A model generated the notes under the pieces. The model searched no databases. It was given only the letters and a program-made list of their open reading frames with translations, and was not told the DNA's origin. This document shows, piece after piece, positions 44,963 through 57,335 of a stretch of DNA of 64,000 bases. The first letter of the stretch is position 1. The number at the start of each line of letters is the position of its first letter. The translations under genes were made by a program, and so were the position numbers. Source of the DNA: Budorcas taxicolor (lineage: Eukaryota; Chordata; Mammalia; Artiodactyla; Bovidae); the NCBI RefSeq assembly GCF_023091745.1, contig NC_068910.1, positions 87,858,170 to 87,922,169 of the forward strand. The letters are read 5' to 3'.

Positions 44963-46610
44963 AGTCAACACCTATAAAGATATTTCTTTCCATATAGTAT
45001 TTATAGCCTTTATTGTTGTTTTCAAAGTGATTAATGTTTACTTTGGAACAATGCACCATGAAGATTAGAATGATATATGTATAATTCTTATAAAAATATA
45101 ATATTTTTGTATTTTTGTATCTAAAAGACCACTTATCAAAAGCAAAAGCCAAGTGTTACCTGTTTATGTTTCTACTAGACTACTGAACTGGTTTCAAGTC
45201 ATATTTTTCAGTTTGAGCGTATTTACTTATTTTTGTTGAAATAACTATATGCTATCTTTGAATGCTTTTATTTCTTAACATGTTTATGTGTCATTCACTG
45301 TCTCTGCACACCACCGCCACCTCTGCCCCCCACATCCATTTTTTAGATATCTTTCTTTGATATGCTTTAACTCTGAGGATTCTTCCATTTTGGAAGTTCT
45401 ACTGGTTTCTAATAATTTTTATTTTTCTTGCAAGTAGATATTTTTTCTGATGTACTTGAGAATTTATCTCAGAAGCATTCCATAGTACCTTTTACCCATA
45501 AGTCCCTAGAGATCTCTTTAAGAATACTGCTTTAACACGTCACCTAATATAAAGCTTCAAGGACATGATGTCTCCTAACATTTGCTTTGACATAGTTTGA
45601 AATATTCACTAAATATGGGCTAGTGGAAAGTTTGTACTTTTTTTCCCCTTTAGCCTTACATCATCTTAAAAATATTCAGAAAATTTAGTTTTTGTGTTTT
45701 GGAAAATAGTCCCTTTCTGAATAAAGCTGGTTCCTCAGTCAGCTTTGTATGTCAATGTTGAATGCATAAAGTATTATATAAACACTCATTCACTGGGCTA
45801 AGAAACATTGCTGTGACAAATCAGCAGAAAAATAAATTATTCTTGTTGTTCGCACTCCGGAGATGACTCTTCTGAAAGCTATTTGAATTTATTATAAATT
45901 ATAGTTGTGTTTAACCTTAATTTGTTTGTAATCTGAACTTTATGCATACTGCATTTGTTCTTATGATTAATCATTTTTGTATGCTAACTCATTTATTAAC
46001 AAATGGCTTGTCCCTGAGAAAGAATTTTAATGTTAAAGTTACATTAAGTGTCAGCTAGAATTCAGTGCCAGTAGCTACATCACAAAAAAATTGACAAAAC
46101 TGATGTACAGTCTCTAAATCATAGTGACACTGAATTCAGAGTTTTCCCCCAAATTTAAACTTTCATCCCAAAATGATAATTCCCTTTATACAAAGAAAGG
46201 CCAAATAAAAAAACAAAACAGTAAACTCATTAAAAAAAAATTAGAGGTCAGATTTCTCTTGCAAGCTGTCCGATCCCTTTCTTTTTCTTTCCACACTCCC
46301 CACATGCCCACATGTCAATATATAGTTTGTACATTTAGAGCACATATCATGAGAGAACACGTTCACTGTGCTGAAAAAAAAAAGTAGTGTTACATGTTTG
46401 AGATTATGTCTTAATTCTAAGTGAAAGATAGATGTACATATAAACTAAATTCTATTTATGATATAGTTCTATTCCAGTGTGTTTTGTGGGTAGACTTAGA
46501 ACATATGTCAGGGAAATCTTATTAGGAGACACATCATACAGAATAGAGGAAAATGTACATATGTCTTTTAATTTTGAAATGGTTGGAAATGAATAGTCCT
46601 TTTCTGGTAA
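44963..46610. other. Unique AT-rich sequence; palindromic homeodomain-like site
   Basis: No exon or young repeat. A perfect palindrome TGATTAATCA lies at 45964-45973 inside a non-repetitive stretch (about 45840-46010). Homopolymer A runs occur near 46231-46240 and 46373-46383. Confidence 0.35.
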
Positions 46611-46623
46611 GATATGTTTTCAT

Positions 46624-46835
46624 TAGGATTGGCACACTCTGTCTGTAAAGGACTAGACAATTAATAATATTTCAGGCTTTCTGACCATATTTAGTCTCTC
46701 CCTCTTTCCTTATCTTCCTCTTCTTCATTCTTACAACTTTGTAAAACTGAAAACCGTTCTTCCCTCTCAGGCATAAAAAGTAAAGCAGGGACCATTGTTT
46801 TTTGTGGTCTGTGGGGCCATAGTTTGTAGATCCCT
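46624..46835 (+). mobile_element. hAT-type (Charlie-derived) DNA transposon fragment
   Basis: GGATTGGCACACTCTGTCTG, TAAAGGACTAGACAATTAAT and ATATTTCAGGCTTTCTGACC, ending in GGCCATAGTTTGTAGATCCC, follow a hAT non-autonomous element from one terminus to the other in plus orientation. It is the same family type as 42306-42465, in the opposite orientation. Confidence 0.6.
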
Positions 46836-47770
46836 TTATGTCTTCAGAGTGCTATTTTCTTTTTAAATGTAGTATGTTTACAGTCAGTGGTGCTTCTAGC
46901 GGAGACAAATTAGCCTAGGTGAGCTTTGAGCTTCAGTGCAGTAGAAATGTCATGGCAGCAAATGCCGTGCTTTGAAAATAAGTTCCACACTGTACATTCA
47001 TTCTTATACTAGAAATACATGAAAGCTACTTCTTTAAAGGACTTTTCTTAAGTTTTTAGTGCATCTACTCAGGTATGGTGCACCAATTGCCTTTTCAATT
47101 TGAACCTTCATGCAATGAGAAGTTCCAAATCTTTTTTCCTAGACAATTTTATAGCTACCATGCTTTATGTACATTTTGCTGCTACTTTTTTAGTAAATAT
47201 AATGGTACAATCTGCGCATTGTGTTTTTTCAAGCAAAGTGAAATAATAATAATAATATTCATATTAAGTTGAAGTGCAAGGTATTATTAAAAAAACAAAA
47301 TTGATCTTTTGATAACTGCAGAGGACAGCATAGACTTTAAAATCTTATACTTAAAGACCTGATACATTAAGTCCATCATGTCCCAGAAATAAGTCTTAAA
47401 CAAAAATTGCAATGCCTCACGAGACTATCATAACACGGGGTTTGGTGGAAAAAATGAAGTTAATGTGTCCCTAGTGTGTCTCTCTTTCTATCAAACAGTA
47501 CTTAAGTCAACTACTCAATGAGCTTTTTGGGTCTCAAGAGCAGATTCTGACGCTGGAGGTGAAAACGTTTTTACTATGATTATTGAAATAAATTTCTCTG
47601 GAGATATGCTTTTGCAACATAAAGAATGAATTTATATTGTCGAATGAAAAAGAATCTAGAAAAGCAGTGTAAGTATACTTGTCAGGCACTTTCCAAACTT
47701 GTCAGATTTTGTATGACTAGGTGGAAAAATCTGTTCTACTTGTTTCATAGACTTAAGCAGTTTCAGGTTG
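46836..47770. other. Unique sequence, no feature seen
   Basis: A short (AAT)n run at 47243-47257. Nothing else recognised. Confidence 0.4.
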
Positions 47771-47771
47771 A

Positions 47772-48040
47772 CAGAAAAACACTGAATGAAAAGTACAGAG
47801 TTCCCGTTTACCCTGTACTCCCACCCCAGTTTCTCCTATTTTTAATGTGTTGTTGTTGCATTACTGTGAGATTTTTATTGCAAGTGACCCATATTGATAC
47901 ACTATTAGTAACTATAGTCCATAGTTTACATTAGCGATCACCGTTTGTATTTTACTTTCTATAGATTTGAGAAATGTATGCAGATGTACTCACCATTATC
48001 ATTTTATACCGAGTAATTGTTTCATTGCCCTAAAAATCCT
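47772..48040. mobile_element. Ancient L1 3'-region fragment
   Basis: AGTACAGAGTTCCCGTTTAC, CCCCAGTTTCTCCTATTTTT, GACCCATATTGATACACTA and GTCCATAGTTTACATTAGCG resemble an old mammalian L1 3' section ('cagagttcccatatacccc...ccatagtttacattaggg'). Diverged; strand left open. Confidence 0.5.
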
Positions 48041-48840
48041 CTGTGCTCCATCTATTCTTCTGCAGAACATTTTTTTTTTACTCTAAGTGTAACGCCAATT
48101 ACTTCTTTGAAAGATTCTAAGCCTAGAAATGTAGAAAGCTTTCTACCATTTCAGATAACTTAATATGCAAACACTACACAGGAGTCCTTGAAACAGTCAT
48201 AGAGTCTAAAAGCTCTCACATCCAAACAAGATTAAAAAATAAAAAAAAAAAAAAGAACAAACAAAAATGACTCAGATTCTGATTCTATTTGTTTTTTATT
48301 TTCAATTCAAGAACAGATTACTGAACAGTATAAGCAAGGCATGTAGTCATTATTTCTGCAATGAAATGCCTTGTAAAAGCAAAATCACCTTGAGTCAGAT
48401 TTACATTACTGTCATTAAACAAAAATGTAATTAACCAAAGATGAGAAATCTTTCTTGTAGTATATCTTGTTGAGCAAAGTGTATCTTTTATTATTTTTGT
48501 TTCTCCATTGCTGTTTCTGTAGTATGGTTTCTGGTATTGCTGACATGGACTTGTTAATCTCAAATACTTTGTGATACATTTGTCTCCTCCACATACTTCA
48601 CACCCTCTCTGTCCATGCAGTCAGCATAAAGGAAGCATGTCAAGAGGAAAGCATGTGCCATGTAACTTTTAGGTAGAGGCGAAAGGTGATAAGTGGATCC
48701 CCCATGTCTGAACTTCTTTCTGCAGCCTTTCCACTTGAGGCATATAAGTTTTCTGTTCCTCAGGCCTCCCAGCCCTGCCTCTCTCAGGGCTGCTGTTGCA
48801 GCAAAAACAGAAATGAGTGAACAGCCTTTGGCACATACCA
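48041..48840. other. Unique or unrecognised sequence with an A run
   Basis: A-rich run at 48233-48253. From 48600 the sequence becomes less AT-rich and may be part of the candidate LTR that follows, but I cannot fix a boundary. Confidence 0.35.
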
Positions 48841-48849
48841 TCCAAACAG

Positions 48850-49285
48850 GCCTACAAGAGTTAAATAATCTTGATTATTCTCTAGCTGTTATTACTAACA
48901 AACATTTGTATTTGGACTTGTCCTTCACAAAGCTAATTCCTCTCTGACTCCATATAGATTATACTCTACACCGGGCATACTTTGCCTACACTCTCTTGTA
49001 ACATTCTACATTTCAGAAAGAAGGTCATGGGCACAAGACACAGAGAAGTTGTCTGATGCCAGCTGTGGCTGTTTTGAAACTTTGCAAAAGAAAAAAAATG
49101 CAAGACCTTCAAGAGTATGTAAAACCTCTCCCTATTCCCTAGAATGGGAGTCACAGTTCTTGAGGAACTAGCCTGCTGTGTTTCCTTTTTCCTGGCAAAA
49201 ATAATAAAGCTACTCTTTTTCTATTTCCTTCAAACTCTGTCTCCAATATTTTTGTCATTATTAGACAGGGAGCCAAGATTTTGGT
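48850..49285 (+). mobile_element. Possible endogenous-retrovirus-type solo LTR
   Basis: An AATAAAGCTACTC polyadenylation motif near 49202 is followed after a pyrimidine stretch by CTCTGTCTCCAATATTTTTG, the layout of an R-U5 boundary in mammalian LTRs. The sequence GGGAGCCAAGATTTTGGTGAC follows the supposed LTR end. No retroviral gene sequence is attached. The start is arbitrary and the family is not identified. Confidence 0.35.
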
Positions 49286-49289
49286 GACT

Positions 49290-51440
49290 CTGCTTGATAC
49301 GGTCTTATAGATCTGTACTGTATCCCTGATATGGATAAGACAGCGCTTGTATTTTCATTTTCTAGGATCCAGAGCAGAGACATAAGACTGAGCAGGCAGC
49401 GTGTCTTTTCTTTAACCATAAATCACCCATCCTTTCAATTCCTACCACTTAGAGGACTAAACTGGATTCATGATTTACCCTCATTTGAGATCCAAGGCCA
49501 AGGGAAACACTGCATCATGTGGTTCTCCACCAATTTCTCCTCAAAGTTGCCTTAGCAGAGAAGTTCCCAAACTGAAGCTAATGTATGTCCTCTCTCCTCA
49601 GCCCAAACACAGTCTTCTAAGCAAACTATATAAATTTAGGGGAAATTGTGTACTTTAAGTTTGCTTTGAATTTCATCATTTGCTGTGGATAGTAAAGCTC
49701 TGAGAAAAACTATAAAAAGACCATATTTAATGTTTTTTGCCTAGTATTTTGCAAACATTATGAGGAATAATGCAGAGCTAATGTTCTATGAGAAAACTTA
49801 GCAGAAAACCAGGTGTTCTAGGTCGTAGTATACATAAAAACAAAATTTAATCATGATATAAGTGAATGTTTTTTTAAGTATAAGTGACCCATTTTATTTT
49901 GTTGTTTTTCAAGCAAGGTGGTTAGAAGTTAGAAACTTAAGATCATGGAACACTCCAAATTAGAGAAAGGAATGCTACTGTATGATGGCAGCAGAAGAAA
50001 GTACTACGGAAATAAAATTAATTCACCCTTTTGCACTCTCCCTATTTAGTTTTTTGCTGGTACAAATGGAAACAAATCAATTTCATGGTTTTGTCATTGT
50101 AAATGTATAACTTAGCCGTGGCTATAGCCAACATACAATGTATACAGCAAGAGATTAGATGTAGCTTTAACATTGTTATTTTGTTGATTTGCATGAGTGC
50201 CAGTGAGGAATTTCCACTTATGTTCCTGTTTTTAAGATGACTACTTAATTGAATTACAAAATTCATTTTACAATAAGATTCTGAGTATAATATAAATTTC
50301 TTTACAAGAAAACCACTTGGTATGCATGGGTCTGAAATCAGTTTAAAGTAGCTGTAACTCCATTCCAGACTTCCATTTTCTACTTTTTCAGAACAGGAAT
50401 GATCTTATAGTGTGGTTGTATAGGTCATAAAAGATAATGCTTATAAATATGCTGTTTCCGCTCAAAGTGTGCTCTATAAACTTCTTTATTGTTAACATTT
50501 TGGTTTACGAGACCACTGTTTGCTGGCAATCCAAATCTGACTCAGAGTAGATTCTCTGAGCGGGAAGCGATAATTGAAGTTTAGAGCACAGAGTGTCACC
50601 TCGACAATCTTCGTCTCTTTCCCTTGCCACACGCCCTCACTGTGCCCTTTTATAACTGTTAAAAACAGCTTTTTATCATCTGTAAGTTAGGCCGTGACCT
50701 CAAATGACTGTCTTAGGAAAAGATTAGTCTGTAAGAAGAGCTTTCCACAGTGCTTTGTCTAAATCAAGGACTATAGCGATGGCTGAGTGTTGCTAAACTA
50801 GAATCCTTCACACTGTAGCCTATATACCCATGCTTAACAAGGTGCCTACTATGCAGTATGAACTCAATCAATGTTAGTATTTTGACTACTCAGGAGTTAA
50901 CTATATTGTGTTTACCTTCCTTCAGGTGACAGCATTATTCCAAGACACCTTATTTAGCTGGAGCAAAAGCTAGCACTTGTTACAAATATAAATTTGATCA
51001 TTAAGAGCTGCCTGATTTCACAGAGATGGGATTTCCATCTCTTGGAACTAAATCATTGTGATCAGAAGGAAAATTATATGGTGTCCATTCTACTACGTTT
51101 TATATTTCTGGAGTCTGACACATAACTTATGGGATTTTCTGCGATGACTTTTACCTTAACAAAGCTCATGAGATCTGCTGCCTGGATTGTTAGGCTTTTT
51201 GTGCGCGTTTGGACACAGACTGCCCTAATGGCACTGGAAAGGCATTTAAAATGACTCATTTTAGTTTCCTGTGAGTAATTTCTATGTCAACCATAATTAC
51301 TTTGCGCTTAACATTTTAATTTGGGGATGTGCAAATCTATTAGCATTTTCTTTGAAATATCATAAAGATATTAGATCACTGAAGTAAATGTAAAAATATC
51401 TATCATTAGAAACCATCTTAGTAGACTATACAGTTAATAT
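49290..51440. other. Unique sequence; weak MIR-like patch; no exon recognised
   Basis: Around 50838-50882, GGTGCCTACTATGCAGTATG followed by AACTCAATCAATGTTAGTA resembles the MIR 3' end. Segments at 50560-50640 and 51000-51290 are non-repetitive with a few CpGs and could be conserved non-coding DNA; this cannot be judged without alignment. Confidence 0.35.
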
Positions 51441-51446
51441 TTTTGT

Positions 51447-51498
51447 TGTTGTTCAGTTGCTAATTTGTGTCTGACTCTGTGACCCCATGGACTGCTGC
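51447..51498 (-). mobile_element. BovB/Bov-tA tail fragment next to an opposed BovB
   Basis: TTGTTGTTCAGTTGCTAATT and GTCTGACTCTGTGACCCCAT, then GGACTGC, is a 50-bp minus-oriented tail. About 30 bp later a plus-strand BovB starts. Confidence 0.75.
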
Positions 51499-51529
51499 TG
51501 AAATTCTGTTCTTTCTTTGTTCTCCATTC

Positions 51530-52151
51530 GGCCCCATCACTTCATGGCAAATAGATGGGGAAACAATTGAAACAGTGTCAGACTTTTTTTTTTCTTGGGC
51601 TCCAAAAGCACTGCAGATGGTGACTGCAGGCATGAAATTAAAAGATGCTTGCTTCTTGGAAGAAAAACTGTGACCAACCTAGACAGCATGTTAAAAAGCA
51701 GAGACATTACTTTGCCGACAAAGATCTGTCTAGTCAAAGCTATGGTTTTTGCAGTAGTCATGTATGGATATGAGAGTTGGACCATAAGGAAAGCTGAGAG
51801 CTGAAGAATTGATGCTTTTGAACTGTGGTGTTGGAGAAGACTCTTGAGAGTCCCTTGGACTGCAAGGAGATACAACCAGTCCTAAAGGAAATCAGTCCTG
51901 AATATTCATTGGAAGGACTGATGCTGAAGCTCCAATACTTTGGCCACCTGATATGAAGAACTAACTCATTGGAAAAGACCCTGATGCTGGGAAAGATTGA
52001 AGGCAGGAGGAGCAGGGGATGACAGAGGATGAGATGATTGGATGGCATCACCCATTCCGTGGACATGAGTTTGAGCAGGCTCTGAGAGTTAGTGATGGAC
52101 AGGGAAGCCTGGTGTGCTGCAGTTAATGGGGTCGCAAAGAGTCAGGTGCAA
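51530..52151 (+). mobile_element. BovB 3' portion, plus orientation
   Basis: Plus-strand BovB from CCCCATCACTTCATGGCAAA, the segment encoding GPITSWQIDGETIETVSDF, through the ALELWC-like and RRLLRVPW segments to GGGGTCGCAAAGAGTCAGG. Indels break the frame, for example a run of T near 51586. The usual ACTGAACTGA end is replaced by TGCAACTTATATAAG, so the terminus is altered. Confidence 0.92.
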
Positions 52152-52152
52152 C

Positions 52153-52205
52153 TTATATAAGTTTATTCACTTATATAACAAGTGAATATAAGTTTATATT
52201 CACTT
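52153..52205. repeat. Two adjacent AT-rich inverted repeats at a BovB 3' end
   Basis: TTATATAAG (52153-52161) pairs with CTTATATAA (52170-52178), separated by 8 bp. Then AAGTGAATATAA and TTATATTCACTT (52180-52205) form a perfect 12-bp arm palindrome with a 2-bp loop. Both follow directly on the BovB terminus. Confidence 0.85.
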
Positions 52206-53940
52206 AACTTGAATATAAAACAGAAATATAAGATTCAAGTGGGCAAGTATTCTTGATTTATTTGCTTAATGAACAATGACTGCACGTAACAGTCACTCAG
52301 TTAATATTCATTGTTTGAATTCATATTGAATGACAGGTCTATTATTTATCACCAGTGACTCACACTAGCATTGGCCCAGAGTATAAGGAAAAAAAAAAAC
52401 TAGACAATACATATTGAGTTTTTGGAGAAAACAGATTTTTTTTTTCTTTACAGTTATAACTCTAGTTGCTATTATGGCCTTGATGTTATTTTAGGCCATA
52501 ATGAAGGATATTATGCAGGTTATATCTTAATAATACTATGAAATTTATTTTTCATTTACTGTTAAGAATTTATGATGGAGTTGATTATCTTAACTGATAT
52601 TAATATCTACATATAAATATATAAATTATGTCATAACCTAATTTGAAAGAGAAGTTATACTTCTACCAAAATATTTTAAATGGTGCATATTTAAGTAAAA
52701 TTACATATTACAGTAAATTATAGTTTTAAAGTTTTTTATTTAACTTCTTTGTTCCTGTCATTGAAATTCCTGCTCTAATAACCCAAATCAGTTTATAATA
52801 TTCATTTTAAGAAGGAAAACAAGCCTAAAAATAATTAGTTTGCTTTGGTGATTATTTTCCTTAATTTATAATTAAGTAATTTAATAAAATATGCACAGGC
52901 CATTTTGTAGGAATGCCTGTTGGAACTACCCACATAATTTCCTGCATAAACTCTTAAGTAGAAAGTTTTTTTGTTTTTTTGTTTTTACTTTAGTGTCCAT
53001 GTTAAAGTCAATGCCATTGAGTGGTGTTTATTTTGCAAAGTCAAGCTACTTAATGTGCAGAAAGACAACCTTCTGATTTTTAAAGCAGTATCTCTTTGAT
53101 TCCTGTGTATAATCTAATTAAATTCTTTCCCAATAGAATTGTTATTTCAGTCAGTATTTCTGTTGACACTTAAGAGTAGGGTTTATCAGGATATGGGGTA
53201 TCCACTCTTATAAGTTTATGAAATTTCTCACGTTTTAAAATAGCATCTGAGGAAGGTTATGCAGCCTCATATGCAAAACAAAACCATCATCAGACTGTGT
53301 GCATAAATTAGTGCAATGTGATGATGCTAGTTATTTTATTGATGTGTTCCTGAAAGTAGAGTCAATTTGGAAAAACACTGGTAAAAGGCATTTTTATTTC
53401 ATCCTTGAAGATTAATTTGAGATAAATGATTGCATTTGATCTTCACCTTCCTCCCTGCCTTTAACTTCCCATATTTCATCTCTAATGCTAAATTTACACT
53501 GGACTTGATACTGTATTTCTGTTTCTTACCAAATTGCTAGTTACAACTTTGTTAAATTTATATGCTGCTCAAAGAAAATCCCTGATTGTTAATCTCTTAC
53601 TTACACAAAAGATTAGTTCATCTTCAAATTTATAATTTAAGAGAGAATTTATTAGAAATGTAAGAATTTTACTTTACATGTAATGTTCAAGACAAAAATA
53701 AAAATCATTGCATCAATGGCTTGCATATGTCATCCTGATAGAGAGCAACTGAGATTAGGAAAGGTGACACTATAACACTGAATGTAGACCCTGTTTAATT
53801 TTGAAATTAGGCGTAACCCAATTTTAGTACTTCATTGCTACAATCCTTATATTTCTAGTGTGATTTTCATGCAATGTGATTAACTACTATGTTTTTGCCT
53901 GGAGTCCTATTCACACTTTCAGTAATCACAGAAATACCTA
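52206..53940. other. AT-rich sequence, no feature seen
   Basis: Homopolymer A (52390-52399) and T (52437-52445) runs. No exon or young repeat. Confidence 0.4.
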
Positions 53941-53944
53941 TTGA

Positions 53945-54230
53945 ACAACATTTATTCAGCAAATATTTATCATTATTACTACAGACCAACACTCTCATAA
54001 GTAGGGGATATGCAATACTAGGTCTGATCTGATTACCTGCATTTGAGGAACTTCCACTTAATGAAAGGAACAGACTATAAAACAAAAATATCTAAACTGT
54101 ATAATTATAAATGGGATATGATTTTATGAAGGAAAATGTAATACCCTGAGAAAAAATTATAGGGGAGATGAAATATGTCAGGGACTTTGGGGGTCAAAGA
54201 ATTAAGATCTGGAATATGAGAGCAAAAGAG
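53945..54230. mobile_element. Possible ancient interspersed repeat
   Basis: ACATTTATTCAGCAAATATT followed by phrases such as TTGAGGAACTTCCACTTAAT recalls a common old mammalian repeat ('attcaacaaatatttattgag...ctcatggagcttacattct'). A similar patch occurs near 40175-40330. Family and strand not fixed. Confidence 0.35.
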
Positions 54231-54490
54231 TGGGAGATGAGGTCAGAGTGATAGGGTTATATGTTTACAAGGGCTGAGCTGATATTACATAATTCTGTAT
54301 GTAAAATGGAAAAATTAGAAAAATTGTGACTGACAGTTTTTTTAGTTTCTTTAATTTCTGAAACTCTTGAAATTTTATTATAATGGTTAATAAAGAAAAA
54401 TAAATTAAAACTAATAAAGCAGACAACTGAAAATGATGCCAGCATAGTTGGGAGATCCATTAAGTTCTTTAGTCCACAAAAGTTATCCTG

Positions 54491-54858
54491 ATATTAGTTT
54501 GCTAGGACTGCCATTACAAAATGCCATTGATCAGGGGGCTTAAGCAACAGAAATTTATTTCTTCTAGTTGAAGCCCAAGATCAAGGTGCTGCAAGGACTG
54601 ATCTCCTCTGAGGCCACAATGTTCCAGGCTTACAGATGGCGCTTTCTCACTGCTTTGTCCTCCTGTGTCCCTCACTCTGTGCACGTATACTCTTCACATC
54701 CCTGTGAGTCCAAATTTCCTCTTCTTACAGGGACATCAGTTAAACTGGATTAAAACCCACCCAATGCTCTAATTTAATTTAGCCATCAAAGACCTTTTCT
54801 CCAAATAGATTTACTTCCACATATGAATTTTGAGTGTAGATAGTTCAGCCCATAATAC
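54491..54858 (-). mobile_element. MLT1A-type MaLR solo LTR
   Basis: TATTAGTTTGCTAGGACTGC, ATTACAAAATGCCATTGATC, CAACAGAAATTTATTTCTTC, AGCCCAAGATCAAGGTGCTG and the end ATGAATTTTGAGTGTAG with TTCAGCCCATAATA match the complement of MLT1A. A clear, ancient ERVL-MaLR LTR without internal sequence. Confidence 0.88.
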
Positions 54859-54925
54859 TGATCTATGGTATGGAGCTATTTCCCAAGTTACTCTGGTGGC
54901 TCAAAGAAAATGATTCACCTAGTTT

Positions 54926-55195
54926 GCTGCTGCTAAGTTGCTTCAGTCGTGTCCGACTCTGTGTGACCCCATAGACGGCAGCCCACCAAGCTCCCGGGTC
55001 CCTGGGATTCTCCAGGCAAGAACACTGGAGTGGGTTGCCATTTCCTTCTCCAATGCATGAAAGTGGAAAGTGAAAGTGAAGTCGCTCAGTCGTGTCTGAC
55101 TCTTCGCGACCCCATGGACTGCACCCTATCAGGCTCCTCCAGCCATGAGATTTTCCAGGCAAGAGTACTGGAGTGGGTTGCCATTGCCTTCTGTG
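54926..55195 (-). mobile_element. Dimeric Bov-tA SINE with 11-bp TSD
   Basis: Two minus-oriented units (GCTGCTGCTAAGTTGCTTCA; second unit from AAAGTGAAGTCGCTCAGTCG) ending GGGTTGCCATTGCCTTCTG. TCACCTAGTTT flanks it at 54915-54925 and 55196-55206. Immediately upstream, GTTACTCTGGTGGCTCAAAG looks like the head of an older plus-strand Bov-tA that was hit by this insertion. Confidence 0.92.
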
Positions 55196-55206
55196 TCACC
55201 TAGTTT

Positions 55207-56304
55207 AGAGAAGGCAATTTTAGAAAAAAAATCTCAGCTGTGTATCAGACTAAAAGTATATTTGAAACAGAAGTAGCATTTAATACAGTGTAAGAGATGT
55301 AGCTGAACCCTAAATAGAGAAAACTATGATGGCTTCTTACATTTCAAGTTCTCTTTGAAAACCTCAACAGAGTCATCCCTATGATCCCCTACTCAGGGCT
55401 GCTGACTCTACAAGTCAGGGGATATTTTTGAGAAATTAAGCACAGTCTAATGAATTAATTGGAAGGAAAAAGAAACCGTTACATTTTGAAAATAAAACCT
55501 TTGCATCATTCCTTTACAAACATAGCTTTATTTACCTCAGTCTTCATGTAGATATTGAATACATTTTGGTTTTTTTTTTTATTCACTTGTTCATTCTGAT
55601 GATGGTATTCCCTCAAATCACTATTTGTTGCATTTGGTTAAATGTTATTATATTATACATATAATCTCAAACTTGAATTTTTGTTTCCATTTTATGCATA
55701 GGTATTTCAATCATAAAATCATGTGCCTAATTATTTCTGGTATAATGGAGGCTATAAGAAATTCATACTTCTATCTAATTGCTAACTTCTTATTCATCTA
55801 CACTTACCTAGTCAGCAGTCTTTATTTTTTGCTTATCTTAAGCAATTGAAGTTTCCATCCAAGCTCTAGTCCATTGTGAAGTATGTTTTACAATTCAAAC
55901 TCCAAAGTGTCAAATTCATACCTTTCTACAACATAGATAGATTTTCACTCCCACTCAAGAACCCACACCTTTTAAACTCTTTGTGTGGTGGATACAAGCC
56001 ATGTAGGTTACCAGTTTATAGGCAGTGGCTATTTTGTATTTCAGTGATTATTGTCTCTTAAGCAATGAGTGTGCTGAACTTGTTCTATAGTTAACGATTT
56101 TAGCAAAAGTTATATGTGAGGCATATATTGGATATTAATAATGCAGATATACAGTCTTCACAGAGATCTTTTGCCCATGTGATTGGTATAATTATGAGTG
56201 GCCAGCTTCATTGTGAGTCTTTGGATCATTCCAAACTAAATAAATCATTCTTTAATGAATTTTATGTAGCAGATTTTTTTCCTTGCTTATTTTTGTTAAT
56301 GTAG
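55207..56304. other. AT-rich sequence, no feature seen
   Basis: T run at 55570-55580. A membrane-like open frame at 55625-55849 is AT-rich and lacks splice support, so it is not called. Confidence 0.4.
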
Positions 56305-56314
56305 TATGTATCTT

Positions 56315-56446
56315 TGTAGAAGGAAATGGCAACCCACTCCAGTGTTCTTGCCTGGAGAATCCCAGGGACAGAGGAGCCTGGTGGGTGGCCGTCTATGGTG
56401 TCTCACAGAGTCAGACATGATTGAAGCGATTTGTGAGCAGCAGCAA
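56315..56446 (+). mobile_element. Bov-tA SINE, 5'-truncated, with 10-bp TSD
   Basis: GGAAATGGCAACCCACTCCA, GTGTTCTTGCCTGGAGAATC, GGGACAGAGGAGCCTGGTG, AGAGTCAGACATGATTGAAG. The tRNA-like head is missing. TATGTATCTT flanks it at 56305-56314 and 56447-56456. Confidence 0.9.
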
Positions 56447-56456
56447 TATGTATCTT

Positions 56457-57334
56457 AACGAGACATAAATGTTTTCAGCTATATGGAAATATCTCCTAAA
56501 AGTTTTCCCTTTTATCAAGGAGAAAAGGTAACTAAGGCCCATACTTTAAAAAATTTAAAATTTAACTAAGTAGAAAAGGCTTGGAATTCTTAGAACACAT
56601 ATCTATTCCTGTACTGTTCTTATGAAAAATGAAGTATCAAGAAATGAAATAAATCCATTAGAATATCTTATTTCATACAACTAAGTGGTGCTTTGAAAAA
56701 AGACTTCAATGCCGTATTTTTTGACATAGAAGTAAGAAAGTAATTTTTTTCTTGAAATCCAGTAGGATACTGACATTAGTACAATAGTTATATCCTCACA
56801 TTTTGTTGCTCTTTAAATTGCAAAATCTTAATTATTTCTCCAAGAGGTCACAGATATGTTCATATTAAGTTGGCTATTGTAGAGACAGGAGTTTAATTAG
56901 TTCATCTTAAGAATCAGTCAAACCATTCATTCCATGAATGGGTAATTAACTAATCCTATTAAGACAGAGAGACCATGCCTAAAATTGCCTGGGTGGAATC
57001 ATAATTTTAGGAAGGTGAGATAGCTTCTCATTAGCACTCTGCCTAAGGAATACATTTTTACTGTTGTACATGCAAAAAGAATATGAATGTATACCTGTTT
57101 AATTTGTGCATGGTTCCTCATAAAATAGTCACAATAGAATCAAAATAATGATAAATTGCAAGTTGTGAAGGTAGATTTTTTTTAGATGAGCAATTTTCTT
57201 TTAATTTAATTCTGGCTTATTTTTTCTGGACTTCCATACAGTCTTCATAGTTTTTCTGATATAGATTTATCTGCAGTTGGAAATCAGTGATTGTGGAATG
57301 GATGGTACATGGACTGTATGGTCGACACGTCTAG
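56457..57334. other. AT-rich sequence, no feature seen
   Basis: No recognised repeat or exon. Confidence 0.4.
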
Positions 57335-57335
57335 A

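Noticed and set aside
55625..55849. Small membrane-protein-like open frame
   Set aside because: AT-rich DNA readily encodes Phe/Ile/Leu/Tyr-rich runs; there is no splice context, conserved motif or start context.
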